Shown piece by piece: positions 22,054 through 30,930 of a stretch of 64,000 nt of DNA. The notes under the pieces are model-generated. The model was not told the DNA's origin. It made no database searches and was given only the letters and a program-made list of their open reading frames with translations. Numbering within the stretch: the stretch's first letter is position 1; each line of letters starts with the position of its first letter. The DNA comes from Nocardioides perillae (GTDB lineage: Bacteria > Actinomycetota > Actinomycetes > Propionibacteriales > Nocardioidaceae), in assembly GCF_013409425.1 (NCBI RefSeq), contig NZ_JACCAC010000001.1:1302001-1366000 (forward strand). Direction: 5' to 3'. The position numbers and the translations under genes are program-made.

Positions 22054-23289
22054 GTGCTGCTGCGGACCTTCGGCTTCTCCTTCCTCGTCACCGTCGTCGG
22101 ACTGGTGGCGGCCTTCCTCCACGCCGGCCCGAGCGCCCTGGCGATCGCGGCGATCCTCATCGTGCTCGAGGTGTCGCTGTCCTTCGACAACGCCGTGGTC
22201 AACGCCAAGGTCCTGCGCGGGATGTCGCAGTTCTGGCAGATGATCTTCCTGACCGTCGGCATCCTCATCGCCGTCTTCGGCATGCGGCTGCTCTTCCCGT
22301 TCGTGGTCGTCTGGGCGTCCGCGGGGCTGCCACCCACCGAGGCGTGGGAGCTGGCGATGGCCGGCGAGGACGTGCCGCAGGGCGAGGAGACCTACGCCGA
22401 GATCCTCGAGGCCGCCCACCCGGTCATCGCGGCCTTCGGCGGCATCTTCCTCATGATGATCTTCCTCGACTTCTTCCTCGACTCCGAGAAGGAGCGGCAC
22501 TGGCTGAAGCCGGTGGAGAAGCACTTCCAGACCCTCGGGCAGATCGGTGGCGCGGCCATCGTCATCTCGCTCGGGCTGCTGCTGGGCCTCGGCTACGCCT
22601 TCGAGCGCGAGGAGCTCGGCGGCGTGCTCGCCGCGGGCATCCTCGGCCTGCTGACCTACCTCTTCGTCACCGGGCTCGGCGACCTCTTCGCCCGCACGTC
22701 GGGCATCGAGGACCGCGCGGAGGAGGCGTCCGGGTCGGGCGGGAGCAGCTCGGGGGCGTCCGAGGGGTCGACCGGCCAGGTCAGCGCGGCCGCCGGCGAC
22801 CCCGGCACCGCCGGCTCGGGCCGCGGCGGCGTCGGCACCCAGGTCGAGCACGACGCGGAGTCGGCGCAGGAGATCGAGTCGAGCGGGTCGGCCGGCCAGC
22901 TGGCCCTGGCCACCGGCAAGGCGGCGTTCTTCATGTTCCTCTACCTCGAGGTGCTCGACGCGAGTTTCTCCTTCGACGGCGTCATCGGCGCCTTCGCGAT
23001 CACCAGCGACCCGATCACGATCGCGATCGGCCTGGGCGTGGGCGCGCTCTACGTCCGCTCCATCACCGTCTACCTCGTGCGCAAGGGGACGCTGTCGCAG
23101 TTCGTCTACCTCGAGCACGGCGCGCACTGGGCGATCGGCGCCCTCGCGGTGCTGCTCTTCATCACGATGGGCGTGCACATCCCCGAGGTCGTCACCGGCC
23201 TGATCGGCGTGGTCTTCATCGTCTCGTCGTTCCTGTGGAGCGTGCGGCACAACAAGCGCCACCCCGAGGAGTCGCACGTCGACGTCTGA
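22054..23289 (+). CDS. TerC/DUF475 family integral membrane protein
   Basis: A 411-residue membrane protein with roughly eight to nine hydrophobic segments. Two acidic membrane motifs are characteristic of the DUF475/TerC group: SLSFDNAVVNAKVL near residue 45 and ASFSFDGVIGAFA near residue 310. TerC relatives are linked to tellurite resistance and, in several bacteria, to manganese export to proteins folding outside the membrane; the exact role here is not known. A hydrophilic Gly/Ser-rich loop of about 60 residues (about 225-285) splits the two halves. A -10-like TAGGTT (22042-22047) overlaps the map stop, so the GTG may be a leaderless start or be reached from map. Confidence 0.85.
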   Translation: MLLRTFGFSFLVTVVGLVAAFLHAGPSALAIAAILIVLEVSLSFDNAVVNAKVLRGMSQFWQMIFLTVGILIAVFGMRLLFPFVVVWASAGLPPTEAWELAMAGEDVPQGEETYAEILEAAHPVIAAFGGIFLMMIFLDFFLDSEKERHWLKPVEKHFQTLGQIGGAAIVISLGLLLGLGYAFEREELGGVLAAGILGLLTYLFVTGLGDLFARTSGIEDRAEEASGSGGSSSGASEGSTGQVSAAAGDPGTAGSGRGGVGTQVEHDAESAQEIESSGSAGQLALATGKAAFFMFLYLEVLDASFSFDGVIGAFAITSDPITIAIGLGVGALYVRSITVYLVRKGTLSQFVYLEHGAHWAIGALAVLLFITMGVHIPEVVTGLIGVVFIVSSFLWSVRHNKRHPEESHVDV

Positions 23290-23335
23290 GCGCGTGGCCC
23301 TCCGCTGGCAGCGGCGTCGTCGGGCCGGGGTGGGC

Positions 23336-23397
23336 GCCGAGTGACGCGGGCGGCACCCCCGAGGCGGCCCCCACCCGTGCCGTACGCGTCACTCGGC
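23336..23397. terminator. Bidirectional hairpin between converging genes
   Basis: Perfect 13-base arms GCCGAGTGACGCG (23336-23348) and CGCGTCACTCGGC (23385-23397), extendable inwards with mismatches, lie between the TerC-like gene and the minus-strand protease gene, both of which read towards it. Confidence 0.7.
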
Positions 23398-23429
23398 GGC
23401 GTGCGGCCTCGCGACGGGTCGGGCTCCGC

Positions 23430-25472
23430 TCACCGTGAGGAGACGGTGCGCGACCAGGCCGAGGGGCGGGAGGCGCCGGCCGCGTTCACCGCGACCACGC
23501 GCAGGCGGTAGCGGCCGCGCGGCACCTGCAGGCTGACCCGCACGACCGGGCCGCCGACGCGCACCGACGCGCTGGCCAGCACCCGACCAGTGCGGGAGAG
23601 CCGCTGAACCTGCACGCGCTGGGCGGTGAGCGCGACGTTGGAGACCGCGGCGCGCCAGGACCCGAGCACGGTCAGCTGGCCGCCGGCGGGGCCCGGCACG
23701 AGCCGCACGCGGCTCGGGGCGGCGGGGCGCACCGGGGTGGGCTCGACCCGCGGCACCGTCACCACCGCGCGGGCCTCGAGGCCGAGGCCGTCGGCGGTGA
23801 CGGCGGCGACGGCGAGCTCGTGGCTGCCGGGCGGCAGGGAGTCGAAGGTCGCGCTGCGGGCCTCGGGGCCGAGCACCGTGGGGGTGGCCCCGACCCGGCG
23901 CACCGACCACCCGGTGACGGGCGCGTCGCCCGGGGCGGCCGGCGGGGCGGTCCAGGTGAGGGTCGCGCGGCGCGTCGTGGCGTCGTACGCCGTGGTGAGG
24001 CCGGTCGGCGCGGGAGCGGCCGCCCCGGGGGAGCAGGAGGGCGCGACGCCGAGGGTGTAGCCGCCGAGGCTGGCGTAGGCGCTGTAGCCGTCGGTGGCGG
24101 GGTTGCGCGCGCCGACGCCGTCGACCAGCAGGGTGTAGGCCCCGGCCGGCAGCGCGGCGAGGTCGAGCGCGGCGTCGAGGCCCGCGGCGGGGGAGTAGGG
24201 GTCGGTCGCCGGCCCCGTCGAGGCCGGGTCGGCGGTGGCGACCGTGCGGCCGTCGGCGTCGACCAGGCGCAGCCGGGCGTCGAGGTTGGGCCCGACCGAG
24301 GCGACCGACACGGTCGCGGCGAAGGCGCCGTCGCAGCCCTGCTGCACCGCGAACGCGTCGACCTCCCCGGTGCTGCTGACGACCCCCGCGGCCCTCGAGG
24401 TCAGCGGGGTCGCGGTCTCCGGCGTGCCGCCGTGGTCGTCGGTGCGCGCGGGCAGGCCGCTGCGGCGCACGACGTCGAGGTCGTCCTGCAGCGGCACCTG
24501 GCGCACCGCGCCGTCGACGTAGGCGTAGTTGACGGCGCCGGCGTACTCCCCGCGGCTCCACTGCGTCAGCGAGGCGTAGCCGCCGCCCATGATCGGACCC
24601 CAGACGCCGTGGCCGGGGTAGTACTCCTCGCTCGGGGTCGCGTCGTGCTCCAGCCCGAGCGTGTGGCCCACCTCGTGGCTGATCGTCTCGGCGAGCTGCA
24701 CGGGGTCGTTGTCGAGCGGGCTGCTGAAGGCCCACGCCGGCCCGAGCTCACCGCTGCTCACCGCGTCGAAGACGCCGATGAAGGCGACGCCCACGCAGCC
24801 GAGGCCGCACAGCACCGACGGCGCCTCGGTCGAGCGGGTGACGAGGGCACGCACGCCGTAGACCTGGTCGGCCGTGCTGCTGCGCAGCAGCACGGCCTCG
24901 CTCTCGGGCCGCTCGGTGGTGACGTCGACTGCGAACGGGGCGAAGTCCTCGGCCACCCGCTGCCAGACCTCCTGCACGATCGCGCGCTCGGCGCTGCTGA
25001 AGGTGGCGGGGTCGCCGTCGCGCTCGTTGAGCCCGGGGTAGAACGCGTCGGGCAGGCTCGGGCCGCCGCCGGGCGGCTCCTCGTTCCACCAGGTGCCGGC
25101 GACCTCCGCCCCGTCGAAGTCGAGGTAGATCGTCCGCTGGGCGCCCGGGAGGCTGTGCAGCCGGAAGGTGTCGGCGAGGGGGTGGGGCGTGCGCGCAGCG
25201 CCCGTGCGTGCCTGCGCGTCCGCGCGGGTGCCCGACGTCGGCGCGGGCGGCTCGTCGCCGCCGGTGTCCACGACGTACGACGGGCCGCCGGGGAAGCTGC
25301 GCACGGTGCTGCCGCCGTCGGCGTGCTCGCCCGGTGCGGTGCCGTCGACCGAGCCGGCCGCGCCGGCCGGGCCGGCCTCGCTCGCGGCCGCGGTCGGCAC
25401 GCCGCCGGTGGCCGCGGCGGTCAGCGTGAGCGGCAGGAGGGCGGCGGCCAGCAGCCGCGCGGGGGAGCGCAC
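23430..25472 (-). CDS. Secreted zinc metalloprotease (metzincin-like) with C-terminal beta domains
   Basis: A 680-residue exported protein. A signal peptide (residues 1-30) and a variable linker precede the conserved part YLDFDGAEVAGTWWN. The zinc site is HEVGHTLGLEHD (H266, H270, H276), the HExxHxxGxxH signature of metzincins, with the segment PIMGGGY supplying a possible Met-turn. After it come a pre-peptidase-like domain (about 340-480) and two fibronectin III-like domains (about 490-580 and 585-680). It probably degrades extracellular protein. The GTG start lies 39 bases after the preceding minus-strand gene, so the three exported hydrolases may form one transcript. Confidence 0.82.
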   Translation of the reverse strand: MRSPARLLAAALLPLTLTAAATGGVPTAAASEAGPAGAAGSVDGTAPGEHADGGSTVRSFPGGPSYVVDTGGDEPPAPTSGTRADAQARTGAARTPHPLADTFRLHSLPGAQRTIYLDFDGAEVAGTWWNEEPPGGGPSLPDAFYPGLNERDGDPATFSSAERAIVQEVWQRVAEDFAPFAVDVTTERPESEAVLLRSSTADQVYGVRALVTRSTEAPSVLCGLGCVGVAFIGVFDAVSSGELGPAWAFSSPLDNDPVQLAETISHEVGHTLGLEHDATPSEEYYPGHGVWGPIMGGGYASLTQWSRGEYAGAVNYAYVDGAVRQVPLQDDLDVVRRSGLPARTDDHGGTPETATPLTSRAAGVVSSTGEVDAFAVQQGCDGAFAATVSVASVGPNLDARLRLVDADGRTVATADPASTGPATDPYSPAAGLDAALDLAALPAGAYTLLVDGVGARNPATDGYSAYASLGGYTLGVAPSCSPGAAAPAPTGLTTAYDATTRRATLTWTAPPAAPGDAPVTGWSVRRVGATPTVLGPEARSATFDSLPPGSHELAVAAVTADGLGLEARAVVTVPRVEPTPVRPAAPSRVRLVPGPAGGQLTVLGSWRAAVSNVALTAQRVQVQRLSRTGRVLASASVRVGGPVVRVSLQVPRGRYRLRVVAVNAAGASRPSAWSRTVSSR

Positions 25473-25511
25473 ACCGGGGTGATCGGTCGTCGCGAGGCCG
25501 ACCTGAAGGGA

Positions 25512-26840
25512 TCAGAGGCGGCTGCGGCCGTCCCACCCGCCGCGCGGTGCCCCGAGGCCGAAGAACTGCGCCAGGGTGGGCGCCACGTCGACGGTGTGGG
25601 CGTGCGCCGAGGAGGTGCTGCGGCGGCGCACGGCCGGGTGGCCGCCGGCGAGGAAGAACGGGATCGGCCGGGTCGCCGGGTGCCCGTGGTTGCCGGGGAT
25701 GGGGTTGCTCGACGGGTCGGGGTCGGAGAAGCGACAGCCGGCCTTGCAGTAGACGACGACGTCGCCGGCGTTGGGGCCCAGGCGCAGGCCGGGGGTGCGG
25801 GCGCGGTCGTGCGCGACGAGCACGCCGGGGTGGGCGCGCGCGATGCGCAGCATCCGGTCCACGCCGGCCTGGCGGCGGGTGGCCGGGCCGGTCCAGTAGA
25901 GGAGGTCGGCGCCGCCGTTCTGCGCGATCGCGACGTTGCCGGCCAGCAGCGGGTCGTCCTCGAGCGGCCCGGCCAGGGTGATGAGGTTGCCCGGCGTGGA
26001 CCAGTCCATCGAGTGGTCGGCGAGGAACACCAGCAGGCTGTCGCGCCAGCGCCCGGTCGACCTCAGCAGGTCGACGAGCCGGGCGACCTGCTGGTCGGTG
26101 GCGGTGAGGGCGGCGCGGCGCGCGAGGCGCGCGTCGGCGTAGGGGCCGGTGACGTCGCTGTGCCCGGTGCGGTCGATGTCGCCGAGGTTGACGAAGACCA
26201 GGTGCGGGTCGAAGGCCTCGACCATGTCGAGCGTCGCCTGCATGGTGAACAGGTCGGGCGCGTGCTCGCTGACGGGGATGATGGGGGCCGGCTCCCAGCG
26301 GTGGGTGGCGCGGTTGCCGAAGACGCCGTAGAGGTACTCCTTGCTCAGCACCGTGCCGGTCACGCGCCCGGTGGCGTTGAGCCGGCTGATCACCGTCGCC
26401 GCGCGGATGTCGCCGCGGCGGTCCATCGTGCGGTCGGCGCCGAGCTTCCGGTCGTAGATGTCGTTCGCCGGCACGCCGCTGCGGTCGGGCCGCACGCCGG
26501 TCATCATCATCACGTGGTTGGGGATCGTCTCCATGATCGGCAGCGACGAGGCCCGCGGGAAGTTGCGGCCGGCCGCGCGGAGCCCGGCGACCGTCGGCAT
26601 CGTGGTCGGCGTGATCTCGTCGGGCCGGCAGCCGTCGAGCACGACGACGTAGGCCCGCTTGCGCCCGCCCGCGCGGGCGTCGGCCGCCGCAGCGCTCGGG
26701 GCGCCGAGCGCCGAGGAGATCGCGGTGGCCGCGGCGCCCGCGCCTGCCACCTGCAGGAGGTTGCGGCGACCGGTGCGCAGCAGCTCGGCGCCCTCGGCGA
26801 AGCGCTCGCCGGGGTGGGTGCAGCCGGTGTGCCCGCACAT
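25512..26840 (-). CDS. Exported alkaline phosphatase-superfamily protein (type I phosphodiesterase/nucleotide pyrophosphatase-like)
   Basis: A 442-residue protein. A twin-arginine signal (RTGRRNLLQVAG, RR at residues 25-26) predicts folded export. YVVVLDGCRPDE gives the first metal Asp (D69), METIPNH the Thr nucleophile (T105), and later GDIDRTGH and ADHSMDW the other metal ligands, as in nucleotide pyrophosphatase/phosphodiesterase enzymes. It probably releases phosphate or nucleotides outside the cell. The ATG at 26840 overlaps the stop of the phoD gene by one base; longer frames into phoD are rejected. Confidence 0.82.
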   Translation of the reverse strand: MCGHTGCTHPGERFAEGAELLRTGRRNLLQVAGAGAAATAISSALGAPSAAAADARAGGRKRAYVVVLDGCRPDEITPTTMPTVAGLRAAGRNFPRASSLPIMETIPNHVMMMTGVRPDRSGVPANDIYDRKLGADRTMDRRGDIRAATVISRLNATGRVTGTVLSKEYLYGVFGNRATHRWEPAPIIPVSEHAPDLFTMQATLDMVEAFDPHLVFVNLGDIDRTGHSDVTGPYADARLARRAALTATDQQVARLVDLLRSTGRWRDSLLVFLADHSMDWSTPGNLITLAGPLEDDPLLAGNVAIAQNGGADLLYWTGPATRRQAGVDRMLRIARAHPGVLVAHDRARTPGLRLGPNAGDVVVYCKAGCRFSDPDPSSNPIPGNHGHPATRPIPFFLAGGHPAVRRRSTSSAHAHTVDVAPTLAQFFGLGAPRGGWDGRSRL

Positions 26841-28603
26841 CAGCGGTCGCCTCCGTCCGTGCGGGGGCCGACAGGGGCGTCGGCGGCCTCGACGCGGCCG
26901 GTGCCGGCCAGGGTGCGGTAGCTCACCGACCAGACGGCCTCGGCGGCCCGGTCGGCGCGCGGGTCGGTGGCGCCGCTGCCCTCGCGGGGGCGCAGGACGA
27001 ACCAGTCCATCTGCGCCCGGGCCGGGGTCACGTCGAGCACCGAGAAGCCGTGGGAGTCGAAGTCGAGGTACTTGATGTGGCGGTTGTTGGCCAGGATGCC
27101 GGCCTCCACCACCTCGGTCGTCGCGCCCGACGGGTCGCCGGTGATGTCCTTGAGGTTGTTGCTGGTGACCGAGGAGCAGACGAACTCGACGCCCGCGGAG
27201 TCGCTGAGCGGAGCGGTCGCCACGTCGTACGGCAGCTCGCAGGCCCAGCCGGAGTGGATGTCGCCGGTGAGGAAGAGCGCGTCCTTCACCCCGCGGTCGC
27301 GGATGTGGTCGAGCACCTCGCGGCGGTCGGCGGTGTAGCCGTCCCACTGGTCGGTGTTGTAGGGCGCGCCGTCGGCCGGCAGCAGCCCGGTCACGTCGTT
27401 GACCGGGTCGAGCAGGTCGCGGGGGACCTGCCCGAAGGTGACCGGCGCGATCATCACCGGGTTGCCGACCAGCTTCCACTGCGCGCGCTCCTGCTGCAGC
27501 GAGGCCTTGAGCCACGCCATCTGCTGGCGCCCGAGGATCGTGCGGTCGGGGTCGCTCACGGTGGCGTCGGGGTTGGGCACGGGCGTCGGCACGCCGCCGA
27601 CCTGCTGGCTGCGGTAGGTGCGCAGGTCGAGCATGCTCAGCTCAGCGAGCTGGCCGAACTGCAGCCGGCGGTAGAGCCGGGCGCCGTCGCCGAGACGGGC
27701 GGTGCCGTCCATGAGCACCGGCATCCACTCGTCGTACGCGCGGTGGGCGCGGGCGCGCCGGCGGACGTAGTCGCCCTCGGAGGCGTCGTGGTTCTCCGCG
27801 CCGTCGCGCCACTGGTCGTTGGTGACCTCGTGGTCGTCCCAGGTGACGATCATCGGCGCCAGCGCGTGGAGGTCCTGCAGGTCGGGGTCGCGCTTGTACT
27901 GCGCGTGGCGCTGGCGGTAGTCGGCGAGGCTGACCATCTCGCGCGCGGGCACGTGGCGGCGGACGTCCTCGTTGCCCTGGCCGCGGCCGTACTGGCCCGG
28001 GGCGTACTCGTAGAGGTAGTCGCCGAGGTGCAGCACGGCGTGCAGGTCGCGGCGCCGCGCGAGGTGGCGGTAGGCGCTGAAGAAGCCGGCCTGCAGATTG
28101 GCGCAGGAGACCACGCCGAGGCGCAGGTTGCCCGGCAGCGCGTCGCGCGCGGGGGCGGTGCGGGTGCGGCCGGGACGGCTGGCGACGCCGCGGTGGACGA
28201 AGCGGTAGTGGTACCACGTCGCGGGGCGCAGGCCGGTCGCGAGCACCTTGACGGTGTGGTCGCGGCTGGCGCTGGTGGTGACCGTGCCCTGCTTCACGAT
28301 CCGCCGGAAGCGGGCGTCGGTGGCGACCTGCCACGTCACGTGCGCCTTCGGGCCCTTGCCGGAGCCCGGGGTCGCCGCGGCGGTCGGGGTGAGGCGGGTC
28401 CACAGCACGACGGCCGTCGGTTGCGGGTCGCCCGAGGCCACGCCGTGCGCGAAGAGCTGCGCGCTGCTGCGGCGGGGTCGGGTGCGGGGGGCCGGCTCGG
28501 CGGCGGCGCTGCCGCTCGCGAGGGCGGTCGCGCCGACGGCGCCGGCCGCGCCGGTCGCGAGGACGGTGCGGCGCGCGACGTGCTGGGGGTCAGGGGTGGT
28601 CAC
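26840..28603 (-). CDS. phoD: PhoD family alkaline phosphatase/phosphodiesterase, Tat-exported
   Basis: A 587-residue PhoD. The twin-arginine signal ARRTVLATGAAG (RR at 11-12) precedes an N-terminal beta domain (about 45-150). The metallophosphatase core has C167 (VSCANLQ), D195 (HLGDYLYEY), D256-D257-H258-E259 (WDDHEV) and histidines in LTGDIHSGW, which bind iron and calcium in characterised PhoD proteins. It releases phosphate from organic esters outside the cell. It is the first gene of a minus-strand group of exported hydrolases. GTG start; TTCAAT 8 bases upstream may be a -10 box of a leaderless transcript. No clear Pho box was recognised. Confidence 0.9.
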   Translation of the reverse strand: MTTPDPQHVARRTVLATGAAGAVGATALASGSAAAEPAPRTRPRRSSAQLFAHGVASGDPQPTAVVLWTRLTPTAAATPGSGKGPKAHVTWQVATDARFRRIVKQGTVTTSASRDHTVKVLATGLRPATWYHYRFVHRGVASRPGRTRTAPARDALPGNLRLGVVSCANLQAGFFSAYRHLARRRDLHAVLHLGDYLYEYAPGQYGRGQGNEDVRRHVPAREMVSLADYRQRHAQYKRDPDLQDLHALAPMIVTWDDHEVTNDQWRDGAENHDASEGDYVRRRARAHRAYDEWMPVLMDGTARLGDGARLYRRLQFGQLAELSMLDLRTYRSQQVGGVPTPVPNPDATVSDPDRTILGRQQMAWLKASLQQERAQWKLVGNPVMIAPVTFGQVPRDLLDPVNDVTGLLPADGAPYNTDQWDGYTADRREVLDHIRDRGVKDALFLTGDIHSGWACELPYDVATAPLSDSAGVEFVCSSVTSNNLKDITGDPSGATTEVVEAGILANNRHIKYLDFDSHGFSVLDVTPARAQMDWFVLRPREGSGATDPRADRAAEAVWSVSYRTLAGTGRVEAADAPVGPRTDGGDR

Positions 28604-28706
28604 ACTGGATTGAACGACGCCGGGAGGGGGTGGTGACGGTGGTTCGGCGAAAGTCGCCGGTTGTTCGGCTGCTGGTCACCGGGGGCGGTGGGGCCTCGGC
28701 GCGGCG

Positions 28707-28752
28707 TGCGTCATGCGGAGGCGACGCGATCGCGCGCGCTCCGCATGACGCA
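28707..28752. terminator. Long hairpin between lexA and phoD
   Basis: Perfect 14-base arms TGCGTCATGCGGAG (28707-28720) and its complement (28739-28752) around an 18-base loop that itself contains CGCGATCGCG. It may act as a second terminator behind lexA. Apart from the two hairpins the stretch 28604-28896 shows no gene. Confidence 0.55.
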
Positions 28753-28850
28753 GGCGGCGTGACGGAGTGGCCGGCGAGGGCGCGCGGCGGCGGGCGCGGC
28801 GTACTGGCTGGGGACGACGGGCGCCTCGGGCCTGCCTGTGGACGCACGAC

Positions 28851-28876
28851 GGCCGACCCCCGTGCGGGGGCCGGCC
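28851..28876 (-). terminator. Terminator of lexA
   Basis: GGCCGACCCCC (28851-28861) and GGGGGCCGGCC (28866-28876) form an 11-base stem with one mismatch and a 4-base loop, 20 bases beyond the lexA stop. Confidence 0.75.
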
Positions 28877-28896
28877 GGCGTGGGGCAGCGTCGGGG

Positions 28897-29616
28897 TCAG
28901 AGGCGGCGCAGGACCGCGGTGACCTTGCCGAGGATCGTGGCGTGGGTGCCGTCGATCGGGTCGTAGGCGTCGTTGTGGGGGAGCAGCCAGACCTGGCCGT
29001 CCTTGCGCTGGAAGGTCTTGACCGTCGCCTCGCCGTCGATCATCGCCGCCACGACCTCCCCGTTGTGGGCGGTGGGCTGCTGGCGCACGACGACGTAGTC
29101 GCCGTTGCAGATCGCCGCGTCGACCATCGAGTCGCCGGAGACCTCGAGCATGAAGAGCGTGCCGTCGCCGACGAGCTGCTGGGGGAGCGGGAAGACGTCC
29201 TCGGTGCGCTGCTCGGCGAGGATCGGCCCGCCGGCGGCGATGCGGCCGACCATGGGGACGTACTGGGCGGCGGGGAGCGCGTCGCCGATGCCGGTCTCGT
29301 CGAAGCCGGTGTCGGTGGCCGCGCCGACCGCGCGGCGCCCGGCGGCGGACTCGGGCAGGAAGACCTCGAGGGCGCGGGGGCGCTTGGGGTCGCGGCGGAT
29401 GAACCCCTTCTCCTCGAGCACCTTGAGCTGGTGGGCCACCGAGGAGGAGCTCGACAGGCCGACGGCGTCGCCGATCTCGCGCATGCTCGGGGGGTAGCCG
29501 CGGTGCTCGACGGCGTCGCGGATCACGTTGAGCACCCGCTGCTGGCGCGGGGTCAGGCCCGTCGCGTCGGGGGGTCCGTCGGGCAGCTCGGCCACCCGCT
29601 TCTTCGTGCCTGCCAT
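28897..29616 (-). CDS. lexA: SOS response repressor LexA
   Basis: A 239-residue repressor of DNA damage genes, inactivated by RecA-stimulated self-cleavage. The winged helix at residues 20-85 includes [20 protein letters not shown]. The cleavage site is A128-G129 (GRIAAGG); the catalytic pair is S163 (SGDSMVDA) and K200 (EATVKTF). The ATG at 29616 gives the usual start; longer frames run into the promoter. A LexA box overlaps its own -35 element, so it is autoregulated. Confidence 0.97.
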   Translation of the reverse strand: MAGTKKRVAELPDGPPDATGLTPRQQRVLNVIRDAVEHRGYPPSMREIGDAVGLSSSSSVAHQLKVLEEKGFIRRDPKRPRALEVFLPESAAGRRAVGAATDTGFDETGIGDALPAAQYVPMVGRIAAGGPILAEQRTEDVFPLPQQLVGDGTLFMLEVSGDSMVDAAICNGDYVVVRQQPTAHNGEVVAAMIDGEATVKTFQRKDGQVWLLPHNDAYDPIDGTHATILGKVTAVLRRL

Positions 29617-29720
29617 CGTGCGCCTCCCGTGCCCGCGCCGGAGCCGTCGCGCGGGTGCGTCAGCGCAGGGCCGGGCGCCCGGGAGGCTCCGTGGTCCCGC
29701 CGTTCGGGACCGGTGAGCGC

Positions 29721-29750
29721 ACGCTAGCGCGAGCGGGCGGGGTGGTTCAA
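29721..29750 (-). promoter_or_regulatory. Promoter of lexA
   Basis: Read on the minus strand, TTGAAC (29745-29750), an 18-base spacer and TAGCGT (29721-29726) form a primary sigma promoter, giving lexA a leader of about 95 bases. The LexA box at 29747-29762 covers the -35 element. Confidence 0.65.
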
Positions 29751-29762
29751 ACACCTGTTCGA
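29747..29762. promoter_or_regulatory. LexA binding site (SOS box) between lexA and the SDR gene
   Basis: TCAAACACCTGTTCGA differs at one position from the TCGAAC-N4-GTTCGA consensus of actinobacterial LexA. It overlaps the lexA -35 box and lies 27 bases before the divergent SDR ATG, so LexA may control both genes. Confidence 0.8.
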
Positions 29763-29788
29763 ACGGCGTGTCGGGCAGACTCGCCGCC

Positions 29789-30595
29789 ATGAGCACTCCC
29801 GCCGCCGGCCCGTCCGTCCTGTCCGCCGTCGTCACGGGTGCCGCGCGCGGCATCGGCCGGGCGGTGGCGGAGAAGCTGGTGCAGCGGGGGTACGCCGTGG
29901 TGGTCACCGACGTCGACGGCGCGGGCGCCGAGCAGGCCGCGGCCGAGATCGGGGCCGTGGCCGGACTGGCGCAGGACGTGCGCTCGGAGGCCTCGCACGC
30001 GACCGTCGCGGCGGAGGCGGCGCGCCACGGTCGCCTCGCGGTGTGGGTCAACAACGCCGGCGTCGGTCACGACGGCGCCCTCGCCGACCTGCCGTCGGAC
30101 CAGGTCGACCGGCTCGTGGACGTCAACCTCAAGGGTGCGCTGTGGGGCACGCGTGCGGCGCTGGCCGGCTTCGGGCCGGCCGGCGGCGACGTCGTCAACA
30201 TCGCCTCGTTGTCGGGCCTGGGTCCGGTGCCGGGGCTGTCGACCTACGCCGCCACCAAGGCCGCGGTCGTCTCCCTCACCATGTCGGTGCAGGCCGAGAC
30301 GCCCGACGAGGTGCGCGTGCACGCACTGTGCCCCGACGGCGTCGACACCGAGATGGTCGCCACGATGCGCGACGACGGCCTGGCCAAGGCGCTCGTGCGC
30401 TCCGGGGGTCGGCTGCTGAGCGTCGACGAGGTGGCCGCCGAGGCGGTCGGGCTCGTCGGCGGTCACCGCGTCGTGCGCACGCTGCCCGCCTGGCGCGGCG
30501 GGGTCATGCGTGGCAGCTCGCTGCTGCCGTCGCTCGCGCAGCAGGGGATCGCGGTCTTCGCCAAGCAGGGGCGCGCCGCGCTCCGCCGCAACTGA
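29789..30595 (+). CDS. SDR family NAD(P)-dependent oxidoreductase
   Basis: A 268-residue classical short-chain dehydrogenase. The cofactor motif is TGAARGIG (residues 16-23), NNAG is at 88-91, and the catalytic Ser-Tyr-Lys are S142, Y153 and K157 (STYAATK). Aspartate after the second strand (VVVTDVDG) favours NAD over NADP. The substrate is unknown. The ATG at 29789 is preferred because CAGACT (29776-29781) could be the -10 of a leaderless transcript; an in-frame GTG at 29768 is possible. It separates lexA from the LysM gene, an arrangement worth noting because the LexA box is in its promoter. Confidence 0.87.
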   Translation: MSTPAAGPSVLSAVVTGAARGIGRAVAEKLVQRGYAVVVTDVDGAGAEQAAAEIGAVAGLAQDVRSEASHATVAAEAARHGRLAVWVNNAGVGHDGALADLPSDQVDRLVDVNLKGALWGTRAALAGFGPAGGDVVNIASLSGLGPVPGLSTYAATKAAVVSLTMSVQAETPDEVRVHALCPDGVDTEMVATMRDDGLAKALVRSGGRLLSVDEVAAEAVGLVGGHRVVRTLPAWRGGVMRGSSLLPSLAQQGIAVFAKQGRAALRRN

Positions 30596-30642
30596 CGCGG
30601 CTGCCGCTCGTCCCGGCGTACGTCTGGGCCCCGGTGGTGGGG

Positions 30643-30700
30643 CAATTGCTGGGTTGTGGCCCGGTTACCGACGCGTAACCGGGCGCCAACCCAGCAATTG
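30643..30700 (+). terminator. Long imperfect palindrome after the SDR gene
   Basis: Arms of 26 bases (30643-30668 and 30675-30700, starting CAATTGCTGGGTTG) pair with two mismatches around a 6-base loop. It lies 47 bases after the SDR stop. Besides this hairpin the 30596-30930 gap holds the LexA-controlled promoter of the next gene. Confidence 0.75.
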
Positions 30701-30739
30701 AACGGTCGCGGCGGGGTGATGGCGCACCCCGAGCGCGAG

Positions 30740-30755
30740 TCGAACACACTTTCGG
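30740..30755. promoter_or_regulatory. Weak LexA-box-like site upstream of the LysM gene
   Basis: TCGAACACACTTTCGG matches the TCGAAC-N4-GTTCGA consensus with two mismatches, 9 bases before the -35 box of the LysM gene promoter. Confidence 0.35.
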
Positions 30756-30763
30756 CCAGGCCC

Positions 30764-30807
30764 TTGTGCTGTTCGAACACGTGCTCTAACGTCGTACGTG
30801 TGTTCGA
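30764..30807 (+). promoter_or_regulatory. SOS-controlled promoter with two LexA boxes for the LysM gene
   Basis: TTGTGC (30764-30769), a 17-base spacer and TAACGT (30787-30792) make a promoter. One LexA-like box (30773-30788, TCGAACACGTGCTCTA, two mismatches) fills the spacer and a second (30792-30807, TCGTACGTGTGTTCGA, one mismatch) covers the start site. This is a tight layout for LexA repression. Confidence 0.7.
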
Positions 30808-30930
30808 TCGAACGTGTGGTCGACAGCAGCGCCGCAGCCCGGCTCGTGAGGACTGTCGGTGGTCGCCCGTAGACATCTGCTCGACCGGACACACCCGACG
30901 CGGCTGACCGCCCCTTCCCCGGAGGTCCCC

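Noticed and set aside
23820..26921. Plus-strand open frame of over 1000 codons
   Set aside because: It lies opposite the metalloprotease and phosphodiesterase-like genes, whose motifs are clear, and its own product is low complexity Arg/Gly/Ala.
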